DNA of 64,000 nucleotides from Lihuaxuella thermophila (lineage in GTDB: Bacteria > Bacillota > Bacilli > Thermoactinomycetales > Thermoactinomycetaceae). Every line of letters begins with the position of its first letter. Positions within the stretch are counted from its first letter, which is position 1. Positions 1 to 8,375 of this stretch are shown piece by piece. The notes beneath the pieces are model-generated. The model made no database searches. It was given only the letters and a program-made list of their open reading frames with translations, and was not told where the DNA came from. The stretch spans positions 186,001-250,000 of the forward strand of contig NZ_FOCQ01000001.1 of the NCBI RefSeq assembly GCF_900110165.1, read 5' to 3'. A program made the position numbers and the translations under genes.

Positions 1-162
1 TTTTCACATACTGTGATCAGAACGGACTATGCGTTTGCCGATTTGGCGGAAGCCGAAAATCTGACCCGGTTTTTCTTTGGGGATGAGTTGGCAAACCGGG
101 TTGTGAAAGAGGGGCTTGTTCAATTGCCGGAGTGTGCCGGGGTTTGGTGGCGTGTGTTTTAG
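1..162 (+). CDS. C-terminal end of a probable SAM-dependent methyltransferase (partial)
   Basis: An open frame enters from the left edge and stops with TAG at 160-162, leaving the last 53 residues. The segment ENLTRFFFGDEL followed by a short tail ending GVWWRVF resembles the C-terminus of class I methyltransferases of spore-formers, but no SAM-binding motif lies in the window. The family call is therefore a resemblance only. A strong terminator follows. Confidence 0.45.
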   Translation, partial: FSHTVIRTDYAFADLAEAENLTRFFFGDELANRVVKEGLVQLPECAGVWWRVF

Positions 163-224
163 CATGCCCAAAGGGTTGGGTTAAGCAAACACTGCCGGGG
201 ATAACATACGAATAACCAAGTATA

Positions 225-275
225 AAACCCGATTTTCCCCTTTTTTAAGTTGGAAAATCGGGTTTATTGTTGCTT
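225..275 (+). terminator. Rho-independent terminator after the first gene
   Basis: A perfect 14-bp stem (225-238 with 252-265) and a T-rich tail lie between the leftmost gene and the convergent exchanger gene. It may serve both strands. Confidence 0.75.
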
Positions 276-426
276 TTCGATGCCTGGTTGTATGAGTGAT
301 CAAGATCGGTAGATTCCAGTGTTGCATTGGCGTCTGTTTACGAACCGAACATACGGACAATGAGAGCTCATCCTTCTCAGGCGTAGACCAAGCCTTCGCC
401 GATGGTCTCCGGCGACGGGGAGGCAT

Positions 427-1494
427 TTACACCACAAAAAACACCGTTCCGAGAATCAAGTATACAATCAACAGCAGGACTCCTTCATACCAGTTCGTGG
501 AACCGTCGCGGGAGATAGAAGTCGCAATAAACGCCGATACGGCAATGGCTGCGATTTCGTAGTTGCTGAAGATGATGTTCATCGGGTTGCCAAACAAAAA
601 GCTGATAAACACCAGCATGGGGGCCACGAACAAAGCGATTTGCAAGCTGCTGCCGATGGCGATTTCGACCGCCGCTCCGATCCGGTTTTTCATGGCCAGG
701 AAGATGGCGGCGCTGTGTTCGGCCGCGTTGCCGATAATGGCGATCAGGAAGGCACCCACAAACAGTTCGGACCATCCCAGGGCATGGGCGACCGCTTCCA
801 CACTATGTACGAGCCATTCACTCTGCAGGGCGACAAAGGCGGTAGAGACAAAGAGCATCAGAAGAGAGATTCGCTTAGACCATTCCGGTGATTCTTCGTG
901 TCCCGGCTCTTCGTCAGGCAATCCGTCAATCGCTTCCCCCAGTTCTTCCCGGTGCGTGACCAGCGAAAAGTACAGCCACAGGAAATAACCGATGATCAAT
1001 ACGCCAGCGATGATTAAACTGACGGTATTCACATCAGCAGGGGCTAATCCGCCCATGAACACAGCGGGGACAAAGAGGGCGATCACGGACAGCATCATCA
1101 GGGAAGCGTTATGTCCGGCCAGCATGGAGTTAAAAGATTGGATTTTAAACTTCAGTCCCCCGAAGAAGACACTCAAACCCAGCACCAACAGCAGGTTGCC
1201 GATGACCGAGCCTGTAATGCTGGCTTTGACCATGTCAAACAAGCCCTCTTTAACCAGGAAGATCGCGATGATCAGCTCGGCGGCGTTGCCGAATGTCGCG
1301 TTTAACAACCCGCCGAGGCGTTCGCCGGAATAATGGGCCACACTTTCCGTCGCTTTTCCCAGGAGAGCCGCCCAAAAGAGCAGGGACAAACAGGCGGTGC
1401 CAAACTGAAGCGGCTGGTTGTGCGTGAAAAAATGCGAGAAGGCGCTCAACAATGTAGAGATGATTAATAAAGGATAAAACCATTTTTTGTTCAC
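427..1494 (-). CDS. cax: Calcium/proton exchanger (CaCA family, Cax type)
   Basis: This is a 355-residue, almost entirely hydrophobic cation/proton antiporter expected to export Ca2+ across the cytoplasmic membrane. Two copies of the family signature GNAAE (in NATFGNAAELI of the first half and IIGNAAEHSA of the second) mark the inverted-repeat alpha-1 and alpha-2 regions that bind the cation. Length and topology (about 11 helices with an acidic central loop, LPDEEPGHEESPE) fit B. subtilis YfkE/ChaA. The GTG at 1494 is preferred because AAGGAG lies seven bases upstream; an in-frame GTG at 1503 overlaps the ribosome binding site. It is monocistronic. Confidence 0.9.
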   Translation of the reverse strand: MNKKWFYPLLIISTLLSAFSHFFTHNQPLQFGTACLSLLFWAALLGKATESVAHYSGERLGGLLNATFGNAAELIIAIFLVKEGLFDMVKASITGSVIGNLLLVLGLSVFFGGLKFKIQSFNSMLAGHNASLMMLSVIALFVPAVFMGGLAPADVNTVSLIIAGVLIIGYFLWLYFSLVTHREELGEAIDGLPDEEPGHEESPEWSKRISLLMLFVSTAFVALQSEWLVHSVEAVAHALGWSELFVGAFLIAIIGNAAEHSAAIFLAMKNRIGAAVEIAIGSSLQIALFVAPMLVFISFLFGNPMNIIFSNYEIAAIAVSAFIATSISRDGSTNWYEGVLLLIVYLILGTVFFVV

Positions 1495-1726
1495 TTTTTT
1501 CACTCCTTGTGAGCCGTAATTGGTACCCGACAGAAAAAAAAGCCGTCCTCCGATGTTTCTTACACAACAAGACGAAGGAAGTACGAATTTAGCATACGCA
1601 TGAGACGAAAAATGTCAAATATTGCGATCGGATGTGTCGGTCGGTTTTACGCATTTATGAGCAGGAAATCACCGGAAAAGATCGAAATTGTCCATCATCC
1701 TAAAAAAATGTGAAAGGAGGGGTAGA

Positions 1727-2545
1727 GTGATCACCAGGGTGAAAGACACAGCGATATTCATAGACTTGGAGAACGTTTATTACGGCCTCAAAAAGTATCA
1801 TATGGACCCTGATCACCCGGAGGAATGCCATAACTTGTTTTTACGCCTGCAAGAATATTACGGGAAAGAATCCATCCGCATGATGGAAGCATATGCTGAC
1901 TTTGAACAGATGGATCTTTCCATGATGAGCTTACAGAAGAAACGGGTGCATGTCCATCAGGTATACGGAAACGGCAGAGAAGGAAAAGAGCGAAAAAACG
2001 CCGCGGATATACAACTGTGTTTGGATGCGATGGAGGTTTTATATCAAATCCCCGAGATCAATACCTTTGTCATTGTGAGCGCCGATCAGGATATGATCCC
2101 CCTGTTGGACCGCCTGTGGTCAAAGGGGAAACGGGTCGAGCTCTTTTGTCTCTGTGATGAAAGTTTATCCAAAACCGCCCAACTCCATGAATTTTGTGAT
2201 GACACTCACAATTTGTTTGAATTTTTGAATATTGACCAATTCCAGAATATGTCCCGGATCGACCGGTTATTTCATAACGCAGTGCTGCAGATCTACGAAT
2301 GGTATCACGATCCGAACAATGTGGGGAAAAGTTACGGAAGCACGTGGATCAAAAATGATTTTGTGCGGAAATTTCATCTGAGTGAAATGGAAGCCAACCA
2401 ATTGTTCAGCCGCATGCTCCGGGGAAAATATATTGTGCCGATCGAGATTGCCTTGAATGATAAAACCTATTACGGATACAAAGTGAATTTGGATCACCCT
2501 CAGGTTCAAACCATGATTAAAATCGCCGGATACAAGGTGAGTTGA
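1727..2545 (+). CDS. NYN-domain (PIN-like) putative ribonuclease
   Basis: The 272-residue protein begins with an NYN fold. Near the N-terminus DTAIFIDLENVYYG supplies the first catalytic Asp, a middle KNAADIQLCLDAM supplies the next acidic residues, and FVIVSADQDMIPLL supplies the S-x-D-x-D motif. These are the metal-binding positions of PIN-like RNases, so an RNA-processing or degrading activity is likely. The C-terminal ~110 residues look like a winged-helix/OST-HTH type domain. The GTG start at 1727 follows AAAGGAGGGG. It stands alone, and the substrate cannot be told from sequence. Confidence 0.8.
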   Translation: MITRVKDTAIFIDLENVYYGLKKYHMDPDHPEECHNLFLRLQEYYGKESIRMMEAYADFEQMDLSMMSLQKKRVHVHQVYGNGREGKERKNAADIQLCLDAMEVLYQIPEINTFVIVSADQDMIPLLDRLWSKGKRVELFCLCDESLSKTAQLHEFCDDTHNLFEFLNIDQFQNMSRIDRLFHNAVLQIYEWYHDPNNVGKSYGSTWIKNDFVRKFHLSEMEANQLFSRMLRGKYIVPIEIALNDKTYYGYKVNLDHPQVQTMIKIAGYKVS

Positions 2546-2892
2546 TCCGCTTCATTCCATCGAGGTCTCAACCGTATCCATCCACCGGCAGATATGCTAA
2601 ACTAATGCTAAATGATTTTCGTCCTGTTTGAGGCCACTCCCCTCCCTTCGTGCTATAATAAGCGTAAGGCACTCCGTATAGCGGAGCGAATGGTTGTCTT
2701 TGGCCGAAGGTATGGGGTTGCGTCAAGAAATCGTTTGGCGCGTAAAACCTTTTGCGTCGGCGCTATCGGTTTAAACTCGCGGATTGTATGATGCGGGCCG
2801 GGCTGCTGTCAACCAGCCGTACGCGGAGTAGCAAAAGCTATATCTGCAAGCTCTCGGCTTTAGCTGGGCGTAGTTGACAAGGAGGATACCAG
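2546..2892 (+). other. Gene-free stretch: promoter and long structured leader before the Asp23-like gene
   Basis: An extended -10 element (TGCTATAAT, TATAAT at 2654-2659) predicts a transcript from about 2665, leaving a leader of ~230 bases. The leader holds several hairpins: CTCCG/CGGAG near 2672-2686, GCGTCAA/TTGGCGC around 2717-2740, GGCTG/CAGCC around 2800-2818, and TAGC/GCTA around 2830-2842. I could not match it to a known riboswitch, 6S RNA, tmRNA or SRP RNA. Confidence 0.5.
2654..2659 (+). promoter_or_regulatory. Extended -10 promoter (TGCTATAAT)
   Basis: A perfect TATAAT preceded by TG one base upstream is the best vegetative promoter signal in this region. There is no convincing -35 at 17 bp, as expected for extended -10 promoters. 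It would drive the leader and the Asp23-like gene. Confidence 0.5.
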
Positions 2893-3276
2893 ATGACTGA
2901 CCAAAATGGTGGTACCATTCGCATTGCTGATGATGTCGTTGCCGTGATCGCGGGGCTCGCTGCCAGCAAGACCAAGGGAATTGTCAGCATGTCCGGGGGC
3001 ATGGCGGAAGGCTGGGCAAAGCGGGTCAGCGGCAAAAATGTGACCAAAGGAGTGGCTGTGGAAGTCGGGCAGGTGGAAGCAGCCATCAACTTGCGTGTCA
3101 TCGTTGAATATGGTGTCAAGATTAACGAAGTGTGCAGAGCTTTGCAACAAGAGGTGAAAGAAGCCGTTGAAACGATGACCGGACTTCGGGTGGTCGAGGT
3201 GAACGTGAAAGTGGAAGGTGTAGAAGTAAAGGAGAATCCCGACCACGCGAAGGATCAACAGCACAGAGTGAAGTAA
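2893..3276 (+). CDS. Asp23/Gls24 family envelope stress response protein
   Basis: The 127-residue protein has the Asp23 fold sequence: IRIADDVVAVIAGLAAS near the start, a GVAVEVGQ..AAINLRVIVEYG core, and INEVCRALQQEVKEAVETMTGL before a final VNVKVEGVEV strand. Family members (YloU, YqhY, Asp23) are small soluble proteins linked to the cell envelope or fatty-acid synthesis homeostasis; the exact role is unclear. The ribosome binding site AAGGAGGA lies upstream of the ATG. It is monocistronic and closed by a terminator at 3301-3338. The long leader suggests post-transcriptional control. Confidence 0.85.
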   Translation: MTDQNGGTIRIADDVVAVIAGLAASKTKGIVSMSGGMAEGWAKRVSGKNVTKGVAVEVGQVEAAINLRVIVEYGVKINEVCRALQQEVKEAVETMTGLRVVEVNVKVEGVEVKENPDHAKDQQHRVK

Positions 3277-3300
3277 AAAGTGCATTGAATACCCGCTGAC

Positions 3301-3342
3301 AAACCTGGCGATCAAGTCTGTTGGTTCGCTGGGTTTTTTATT
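3301..3342 (+). terminator. Terminator after the Asp23-like gene
   Basis: A long imperfect stem (AACCTGGCG.. with ..CGCTGGGTT) is followed by six Ts shortly after the Asp23-family stop codon. Confidence 0.7.
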
Positions 3343-3535
3343 TGCTTCTGCCAGTCCGCGCTGAAAACATCTAGCGTGGCATTTCCGGGAAGGGTTGGTC
3401 CGGAAAAATAACCCTTCGCGTTCAGGCAAAAAAAATCCGCAGCTATTGCGGCTGGACTGGCGGTCTACGCTTGATTCATTGTTCTTCGGTGGAAGGGATT
3501 ACCCAAAAATCCCCCGCCTAAAGGCAGGGGAGAGG

Positions 3536-3880
3536 TCAAGAGGCCAGAGCTTGTTCCAGTTCGGCCAGTTTGTCGTTTACCTGCTGCTTCAAACCTTCCG
3601 GCACTTCGACTGTATCATCCAGTCCGTGCGGGAAGAAGTGGCGGGCAAAGACCGGGACTCCCAATTCGAGTAATGCTTTGCGGTGTTCCAATTTTTTGTC
3701 TCCGACCACTTTTCCCGGTACACGAAGAAAATAGTCGACTCCGTCGAGCGTATATTTGAGATCATAAACCGCTTTGTCGTAATCCCACGTCCAACGGATG
3801 AAGCCGAGGCTTTTCATCAACTTTTCGAGTTCGCCGAACTCTTTTTTGATGCCTTTCGTCTTAACTTCATTGAAGTACAT
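3536..3880 (-). CDS. YugN-like family protein
   Basis: The 114-residue protein resembles the YugN-like family of Bacillus. It has an N-terminal helix (FGELEKLMKSLGFIRWTWDYDKAVYDLKY), a beta-rich middle (DGVDYFLRVPG) and a conserved LGVPVFARHFFPHGLDD block. Function is unknown. Two starts are possible: ATG at 3880 (AAAGGAGG 12 bases upstream) and TTG at 3913 (AAAGGAGG 6 bases upstream). The shorter form better matches the family N-terminus. Confidence 0.65.
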   Translation of the reverse strand: MYFNEVKTKGIKKEFGELEKLMKSLGFIRWTWDYDKAVYDLKYTLDGVDYFLRVPGKVVGDKKLEHRKALLELGVPVFARHFFPHGLDDTVEVPEGLKQQVNDKLAELEQALAS

Positions 3881-4048
3881 GAACAGAAGCGCCTCCTTTA
3901 AAATGGCACCCAATATAGTCCTCCTTTATGATAGTATGTTCTGCTCATGGACGCAACTCACCGGCTTGACAGATGTGCGAAAAACAAGCTTTTTTTCTAT
4001 ATAATTGAATTATGAAAAAAATAAATAAATGGGATGAGGGTGGGGACA

Positions 4049-5239
4049 ATGAGTGAATTAAAAGAGAGAATCGAACGGCTTTATCCACAGTTGGTCGAAT
4101 GGCGGAGAACATTTCATCAATATCCGGAACTTTCATTCCAAGAAGTGAACACATCGCGGCAAGTGGCTGAGATTTTGGGGCGTCTGGGCTTGGAAGTGCG
4201 TACGGGCATCGGCGGAAACGGGGTGACAGGATTGCTTCGCGGAAGTGTTTCGGGTCCGACCGTTGCCTTGCGGGCAGATATGGATGCTCTGCCGATCCAG
4301 GATGAAAAAGAGTGCGAGTACAGATCCAGGGTTCCCGGGGTGATGCATGCCTGCGGCCATGACGCTCATATGTCGATGCTCTTGGGAGCAGCGGTTCTGC
4401 TTTCCGAGATGAAAGAGTCGGTCAAGGGAAATATTTTGTTTTTGTTCCAACATGCAGAAGAATTGGTGCCGGGTGGGGCGGCCCAGATGATCCGGGAAGG
4501 GGTGCTGGACGGGGTGGATGTTGTCTACGGCATCCATCTTTGGACCCCCCTGCCGTCCGGGGTGGTAGGATTCCGGGAAGGAGTGCTCATGGCTGCTGCA
4601 GATTCGTTTGAATTGGAGATAACAGGAAGAGGCGGTCATGGGGGACTGCCCCATGAAGCGGTTGATGCGGTGGCGATCGCCTCGCATGTGGTGGTCAATT
4701 TGCAGACGATTATCAGTCGGCGGTTGGACCCGCTCCAATCAGGGGTGATAACCGTCGGGACGATCCAGGGAGGGCAGGCTTTTAATGTGATTGCGGAGAA
4801 ATGCCGGCTGACCGGGACCGTCCGCAGTTTTGATCCGGTGGTCAGGGAGCAGCTGGTCAAACAGATCGAAGAAGTGATCGGGGCTACTTGCCGGATGTAT
4901 GGTGCCGATTATGAATTTAACTATATTTGGGGTTACCCTCCTGTCGTCAATGATCCGGGTGAAACTCGCCGCGTGGCAAAAGTTGCCCGGCAAATCGTTG
5001 ATTCGACTCACGTGCGGGAAATGCAGCCGATGATGGCCGCTGAAGATTTTGCATACTATCTGCAAGAGAGAAAAGGAACATTTTGCTTTGTGGGGGCAGG
5101 GAATGCCGAACTTGGCGTCACTTATCCCCATCACCATCCTCGGTTTGATATCGATGAGCAGGCGATGAAAGTGGGTGTGGAACTTCTCATCCGTTCCGCA
5201 CTTGACTATTTGGGGGAAACGTCCGGTTCCGCTTTGTGA
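4049..5239 (+). CDS. M20 family metallo-aminoacylase/amidohydrolase
   Basis: The 396-residue enzyme belongs to the HipO/AmaA branch of peptidase family M20D, which removes acyl groups from N-acyl amino acids. Metal-site residues are visible in HACGHDAHMSML (about residues 102-113), in the Glu pair of QHAEELVPGG, and in the C-terminal HHHPRFDIDE. The dimerisation domain is marked by ITGRGGHGGLPHEAVDAV. Length is normal for the family. The ATG at 4049 follows a GGGTGGGG-type site; an in-frame start at 4034 is less likely. Substrate specificity is not determinable. Confidence 0.88.
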   Translation: MSELKERIERLYPQLVEWRRTFHQYPELSFQEVNTSRQVAEILGRLGLEVRTGIGGNGVTGLLRGSVSGPTVALRADMDALPIQDEKECEYRSRVPGVMHACGHDAHMSMLLGAAVLLSEMKESVKGNILFLFQHAEELVPGGAAQMIREGVLDGVDVVYGIHLWTPLPSGVVGFREGVLMAAADSFELEITGRGGHGGLPHEAVDAVAIASHVVVNLQTIISRRLDPLQSGVITVGTIQGGQAFNVIAEKCRLTGTVRSFDPVVREQLVKQIEEVIGATCRMYGADYEFNYIWGYPPVVNDPGETRRVAKVARQIVDSTHVREMQPMMAAEDFAYYLQERKGTFCFVGAGNAELGVTYPHHHPRFDIDEQAMKVGVELLIRSALDYLGETSGSAL

Positions 5240-5329
5240 GGATTACCTTTAGCACCTGTTGCTGCTATGGAATGGCAGGATGTTTTCGCTGCCGATTGGA
5301 CATGATAAACGGCAGAGGAGGGATCATTC

Positions 5330-5776
5330 ATGAATCAGCTGAGAGATATTATGTCCACAGACGTAGCTTATTGTTCTCCCCAGGATAACGTTTATGAAGC
5401 CGCCTGTCTGATGAAAGACCACAATGTGGGGATGATTCCGGTTGTGGAAAACGGTGCCCTCAAAGGTGTGGTGACTGACCGCGACCTGGTGATTCGCGGG
5501 ATTGCGGAGAGGAAACCGAATTCCTTGTCTGTCGGTCAAATTATGTCCAACCAGGTGCTCACCGGAACTCCGGATATGTCGGTTGACGAAGCAGCACGAC
5601 TCATGGCTGACGCCCAGGTCCGTCGTTTGCCGGTCGTTGAAAACAATAAACTGGTTGGAGTTGTATCCCTCGGCGATCTGGCTGTGCAAGAACGATATGA
5701 AGATGAAGCCGGCCAGGCTCTGAATGAGATCTCCGAGACCCATAACCCTCGTGTATCCAACGATATTCAGCACTAA
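5330..5776 (+). CDS. CBS-pair domain protein (YkuL/YhcV type)
   Basis: The 148-residue protein is little more than two CBS motifs in tandem. Residues ~7-60 read IMSTDVAYCSPQDNVYEAA..MIPVVENG..VVTDRDLVIR. Residues ~70-125 read IMSNQVLTGTPDMSVDEAARLM..RLPVVENNKLVGVVSLGDLAV. Such Bateman modules bind adenine nucleotides and act as sensors or scaffolds. It resembles B. subtilis YhcV. GAGGAGG precedes the ATG. It is monocistronic with its own terminator. Confidence 0.85.
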   Translation: MNQLRDIMSTDVAYCSPQDNVYEAACLMKDHNVGMIPVVENGALKGVVTDRDLVIRGIAERKPNSLSVGQIMSNQVLTGTPDMSVDEAARLMADAQVRRLPVVENNKLVGVVSLGDLAVQERYEDEAGQALNEISETHNPRVSNDIQH

Positions 5777-5783
5777 TGTCTCA

Positions 5784-5816
5784 GCTGCCGGTTTTAGAAC
5801 CGGCAGCTTTTTTTTA
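5784..5816 (+). terminator. Terminator after the CBS-domain gene
   Basis: A perfect 10-bp stem (GCTGCCGGTT with AACCGGCAGC) is followed by a run of eight Ts. Confidence 0.85.
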
Positions 5817-5900
5817 ATTTTTTCCATGGATAGAAAACATATGTTCCTGTATAATAAAAAAAGACATAGCCCTTCATGGGAATTGCGGGAGTGGGGTCAA

Positions 5901-6311
5901 ATGATGGTATCTCCGGGTGAATACCATCAATTTCTGTTTTTGGTTAAAAGAATTACTGTATTACAAGTGTTACTGCTGGTTTTACGCGTTGATCTGGAAA
6001 GGTTGTCCGCCGCACCGATCAAGATGAAAGAAGTCTGGGTCAAGCTGCTGTCAAACACGACCGCCCAGTTGGAGGAAGCGTTATCGGATGCTTTCCGGCA
6101 ATTGAAGCAGCTCGGCGGGCGGATTGTGGAGGTGAAGCAGACAGAGCACAGCCGAAACATTACCTCCCAATTTCGCGGATACCTCTATCAAGATCGATTG
6201 CTGAATGAATGGATCAAAAAAGAATGTACAGAGATATTGGAGTCTTGTTGGAATCTGTGTGGAGAAGAAAACCTGAAAGAGGGGCATCATTTTTTTGACA
6301 AAACTACTTGA
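5901..6311 (+). CDS. Conserved hypothetical protein
   Basis: The 136-residue protein is predicted to be mostly helical and soluble, rich in Leu, Lys and Glu, with no signal peptide and two Cys near the C-terminus (ILESCWNLCGEE). I do not recognise a family. The opening MMVSPGEYHQFLFLVKRI resembles short helical Bacillus proteins of unknown function. A longer start at 5827 is possible but lacks a clear ribosome binding site. It sits alone between the CBS and cupin genes. Confidence 0.5.
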   Translation: MMVSPGEYHQFLFLVKRITVLQVLLLVLRVDLERLSAAPIKMKEVWVKLLSNTTAQLEEALSDAFRQLKQLGGRIVEVKQTEHSRNITSQFRGYLYQDRLLNEWIKKECTEILESCWNLCGEENLKEGHHFFDKTT

Positions 6312-6368
6312 AGGCGCATTCAAAATCAATGTACAATGATGCCAAATATTTTAGGGGGTTTTTTATCG

Positions 6369-6722
6369 ATGAACAAGCCCTATGTCATCCGCAAGGGAGA
6401 CCGGGACAGTATCCCTATGGGATGTGGAGTAAAAATGAGTTATCTGAGAAAAACTGCTGGTGAATACAGCATTTTACTGCAAATGGAAGCGGGCGGACAG
6501 TTTCCGATGCATGAACATATTGGCGGTGAGGAAGTGTTTGTCATTGACGGCCAAGTTCAATTCGGCGATGTTGAATTAAGTCGCGGAGACTATTACTATT
6601 CTCCTCCCGGTTTCAGCCAGGCAGCTCAGACCAAAAAAGGATGCACACTCCTGATCAGCTCCGCCAAAGGATTGGAAGCGAACAACGTTTCCGAATACCG
6701 CATGCCGGTCAACAGCGAGTGA
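6369..6722 (+). CDS. Cupin-domain protein (ChrR-like anti-ECF/cupin fold)
   Basis: The 117-residue single-domain cupin shows motif 1, FPMHEHIGGEEVFVIDGQVQFGD, with the two His and one Glu metal ligands, and motif 2 around SPPGFSQAAQTKKG, which lacks the usual final His. The H-x-H...E pattern suggests metal binding. ChrR-type cupins and small sensing or detoxifying cupins look like this. The ATG at 6369 follows AGGGGG; an upstream ATG at 6336 is in frame. Confidence 0.75.
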   Translation: MNKPYVIRKGDRDSIPMGCGVKMSYLRKTAGEYSILLQMEAGGQFPMHEHIGGEEVFVIDGQVQFGDVELSRGDYYYSPPGFSQAAQTKKGCTLLISSAKGLEANNVSEYRMPVNSE

Positions 6723-6746
6723 AAAAACCAATCATGTCCCCTGTTC

Positions 6747-6779
6747 GAGAGCATTCGCGAATGAATGCTCTCTTTTTTT
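6747..6779 (+). terminator. Terminator after the cupin gene
   Basis: A perfect 9-bp stem (GAGAGCATT with AATGCTCTC) is followed by eight Ts. Confidence 0.85.
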
Positions 6780-6784
6780 GTTAC

Positions 6785-6814
6785 GAATAATTCCCGCCTT
6801 CAAGCCGCACGATA
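6785..6814 (+). promoter_or_regulatory. Possible sigma-G promoter of spoVAC-spoVAD
   Basis: GAATA at 6785-6789 (-35) and CACGATA at 6808-6814 (-10) are separated by 18 bp. They resemble the forespore sigma-G consensus (GHATR and CATNHTA), with one mismatch in the -10. Forespore expression is the known pattern for spoVA genes. Confidence 0.45.
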
Positions 6815-6844
6815 GTAAAGAGCAAAGAACCGACAAGGAGCGAA

Positions 6845-7327
6845 ATGCCGATGAGTTTCAGCACATCCGCGATCCTAAAAAAAGAACAGGATCAAGAATA
6901 TGAACAATTGGCAAATAAACACCGCCCCAAGCCGAGGGTCCTGCTCAACTGCCTGAAAGCATTTACGGTTGGGGGACTGATTTGTCTGCTGGGACAGGGA
7001 TTGATGTGGATGTATGTGGAAGGATTCGGCTTCAAGCCGGAAACAGCGGGAGATCCTGCTGTTGCCACACTCATTTTTATTTCTTGCTTCTTGACGGGGA
7101 TAGGAGTATACGACCGGATCGGACAATGGGCCGGAGCAGGTACAGCAGTGCCGGTGACCGGTTTTGCCAATGCCATCGTATCTGCTGCCCTCGAGCACCG
7201 GGCGGAAGGATGGGTGCTCGGCGTAGGGGGCAACATGTTTAAATTGGCGGGACCTGTCATTGTATTCGGCACTGTTTCTGCCTTTTTCATCGGTATCATT
7301 CACACGCTGATCCAGATGATGATGTGA
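6845..7327 (+). CDS. spoVAC: Stage V sporulation protein AC
   Basis: SpoVAC is an inner-membrane protein of the spore that acts as a mechanosensitive channel for dipicolinic acid (DPA) uptake and release. The 160-residue protein matches the family closely: a basic N-terminus, then KAFTVGGLICLLGQGL, GIGVYDRIGQWAGAGTAVPVTGFANAIVSAALEHRAEGWVLGVG and a final hydrophobic helix. AAGGAG precedes the ATG. It is followed 17 bases later by spoVAD, as in spoVA operons, but no spoVAE follows. Confidence 0.93.
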   Translation: MPMSFSTSAILKKEQDQEYEQLANKHRPKPRVLLNCLKAFTVGGLICLLGQGLMWMYVEGFGFKPETAGDPAVATLIFISCFLTGIGVYDRIGQWAGAGTAVPVTGFANAIVSAALEHRAEGWVLGVGGNMFKLAGPVIVFGTVSAFFIGIIHTLIQMMM

Positions 7328-7344
7328 TTTGAGGGGAGAAGCAT

Positions 7345-8358
7345 ATGCCCGGGCAAAGAAGAGTGGGGCGAAGCACCTGGTCATTCGAGCAAGAGGTCCG
7401 GATCATTTCCAGTGCGGCTGTGGCCGGTCCGATGGAAGGGGAAGGCAGACTGGGTGAGTGTTACGATTTCATCTACAACGATTTGTATGCCGGTCAGGAA
7501 ACCTGGGAAAAAGCAGAACGGAAAATGCTCGAAGATGCTGTCAGCATCGCCCTGAAAAAAGCGGACCTGACCAACCGGGATATTGACGTGTATCTGGCAG
7601 GCGACTTGTTAAACCAAAATATCAGCGCTTCCTTCTCGGCCAAAGCTGTGGGAATCCCTTTTCTGGGCGTCTACGGGGCTTGTTCCACATCCATGCTTTC
7701 ACTCTCATTGGCTGCGGCTTTGGTAGAAGCAGGTTATGCCAGATACGCCGCAGCAGGGGTGAGCAGCCATCATTGTACGGCGGAAAAACAATACCGCTAT
7801 CCCACAGAATACGGCGGACAAAAGCCGGCTACTGCTCAGTGGACAGTAACGGGAGCCGGGGTCGGGATTGTCGGAATCCGGGAGCAGGGACCACGCATCC
7901 GTTATGCCACCATTGGAACCGTGACAGATCGGGGCATTAAAAATCCTTTTGATATGGGGACCGCGATGGCTCCGGCTGCTGCCAAAACCATTCAAACCCA
8001 TTTTGAAGATACAGGGAGAACCCCCAAAGATTATGACTTGATCGTTACCGGTGACCTGGCGGGAGTCGGCCATCCCATCACCCGGGAGCTGCTCGAAAAA
8101 GAAGGCTACCGCATGGGTGATCAGTTTCAGGACTGCGGGCTCATGATTTATACCTCCGAGCAGGAGACATTTGCCGGCGGGAGCGGATGTGCCTGCAGTG
8201 CCATCGTCACTTACGGTCATCTGCTTGAACAGATGATGAAAGGGACGTACCGGAGGATCCTCGTCGTGGCCACCGGCGCATTGCTCAGCCCCATTTCATA
8301 CCAACAGGGAGAAGTGATCCCCTGTGTAGCTCACGCTGTCGCTTTTGAGATGAACTGA
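7345..8358 (+). CDS. spoVAD: Stage V sporulation protein AD
   Basis: SpoVAD is a thiolase-fold, DPA-binding protein on the outer face of the spore inner membrane. The 337-residue sequence contains the diagnostic GVYGACSTSMLSLSLAA, the FDMGTAMAPAA segment, and LIVTGDLAGVGHPI near residue 235. Length equals that of B. subtilis SpoVAD. GAGGGGAG precedes the ATG. It is cotranscribed with spoVAC and with the GDSL hydrolase 17 bases downstream. Confidence 0.95.
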   Translation: MPGQRRVGRSTWSFEQEVRIISSAAVAGPMEGEGRLGECYDFIYNDLYAGQETWEKAERKMLEDAVSIALKKADLTNRDIDVYLAGDLLNQNISASFSAKAVGIPFLGVYGACSTSMLSLSLAAALVEAGYARYAAAGVSSHHCTAEKQYRYPTEYGGQKPATAQWTVTGAGVGIVGIREQGPRIRYATIGTVTDRGIKNPFDMGTAMAPAAAKTIQTHFEDTGRTPKDYDLIVTGDLAGVGHPITRELLEKEGYRMGDQFQDCGLMIYTSEQETFAGGSGCACSAIVTYGHLLEQMMKGTYRRILVVATGALLSPISYQQGEVIPCVAHAVAFEMN

Positions 8359-8375
8359 GAGAAAGGAAGGAAAAG

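Noticed and set aside
2690..2880. Leader peptides of 33 and 29 residues upstream of the Asp23 gene
   Set aside because: Ribosome binding sites are absent or badly spaced and the sequences have no regulatory codon run; a structured leader is more likely.
2660..2880. 6S RNA, tmRNA, SRP RNA or RNase P RNA
   Set aside because: None of their conserved blocks could be found.
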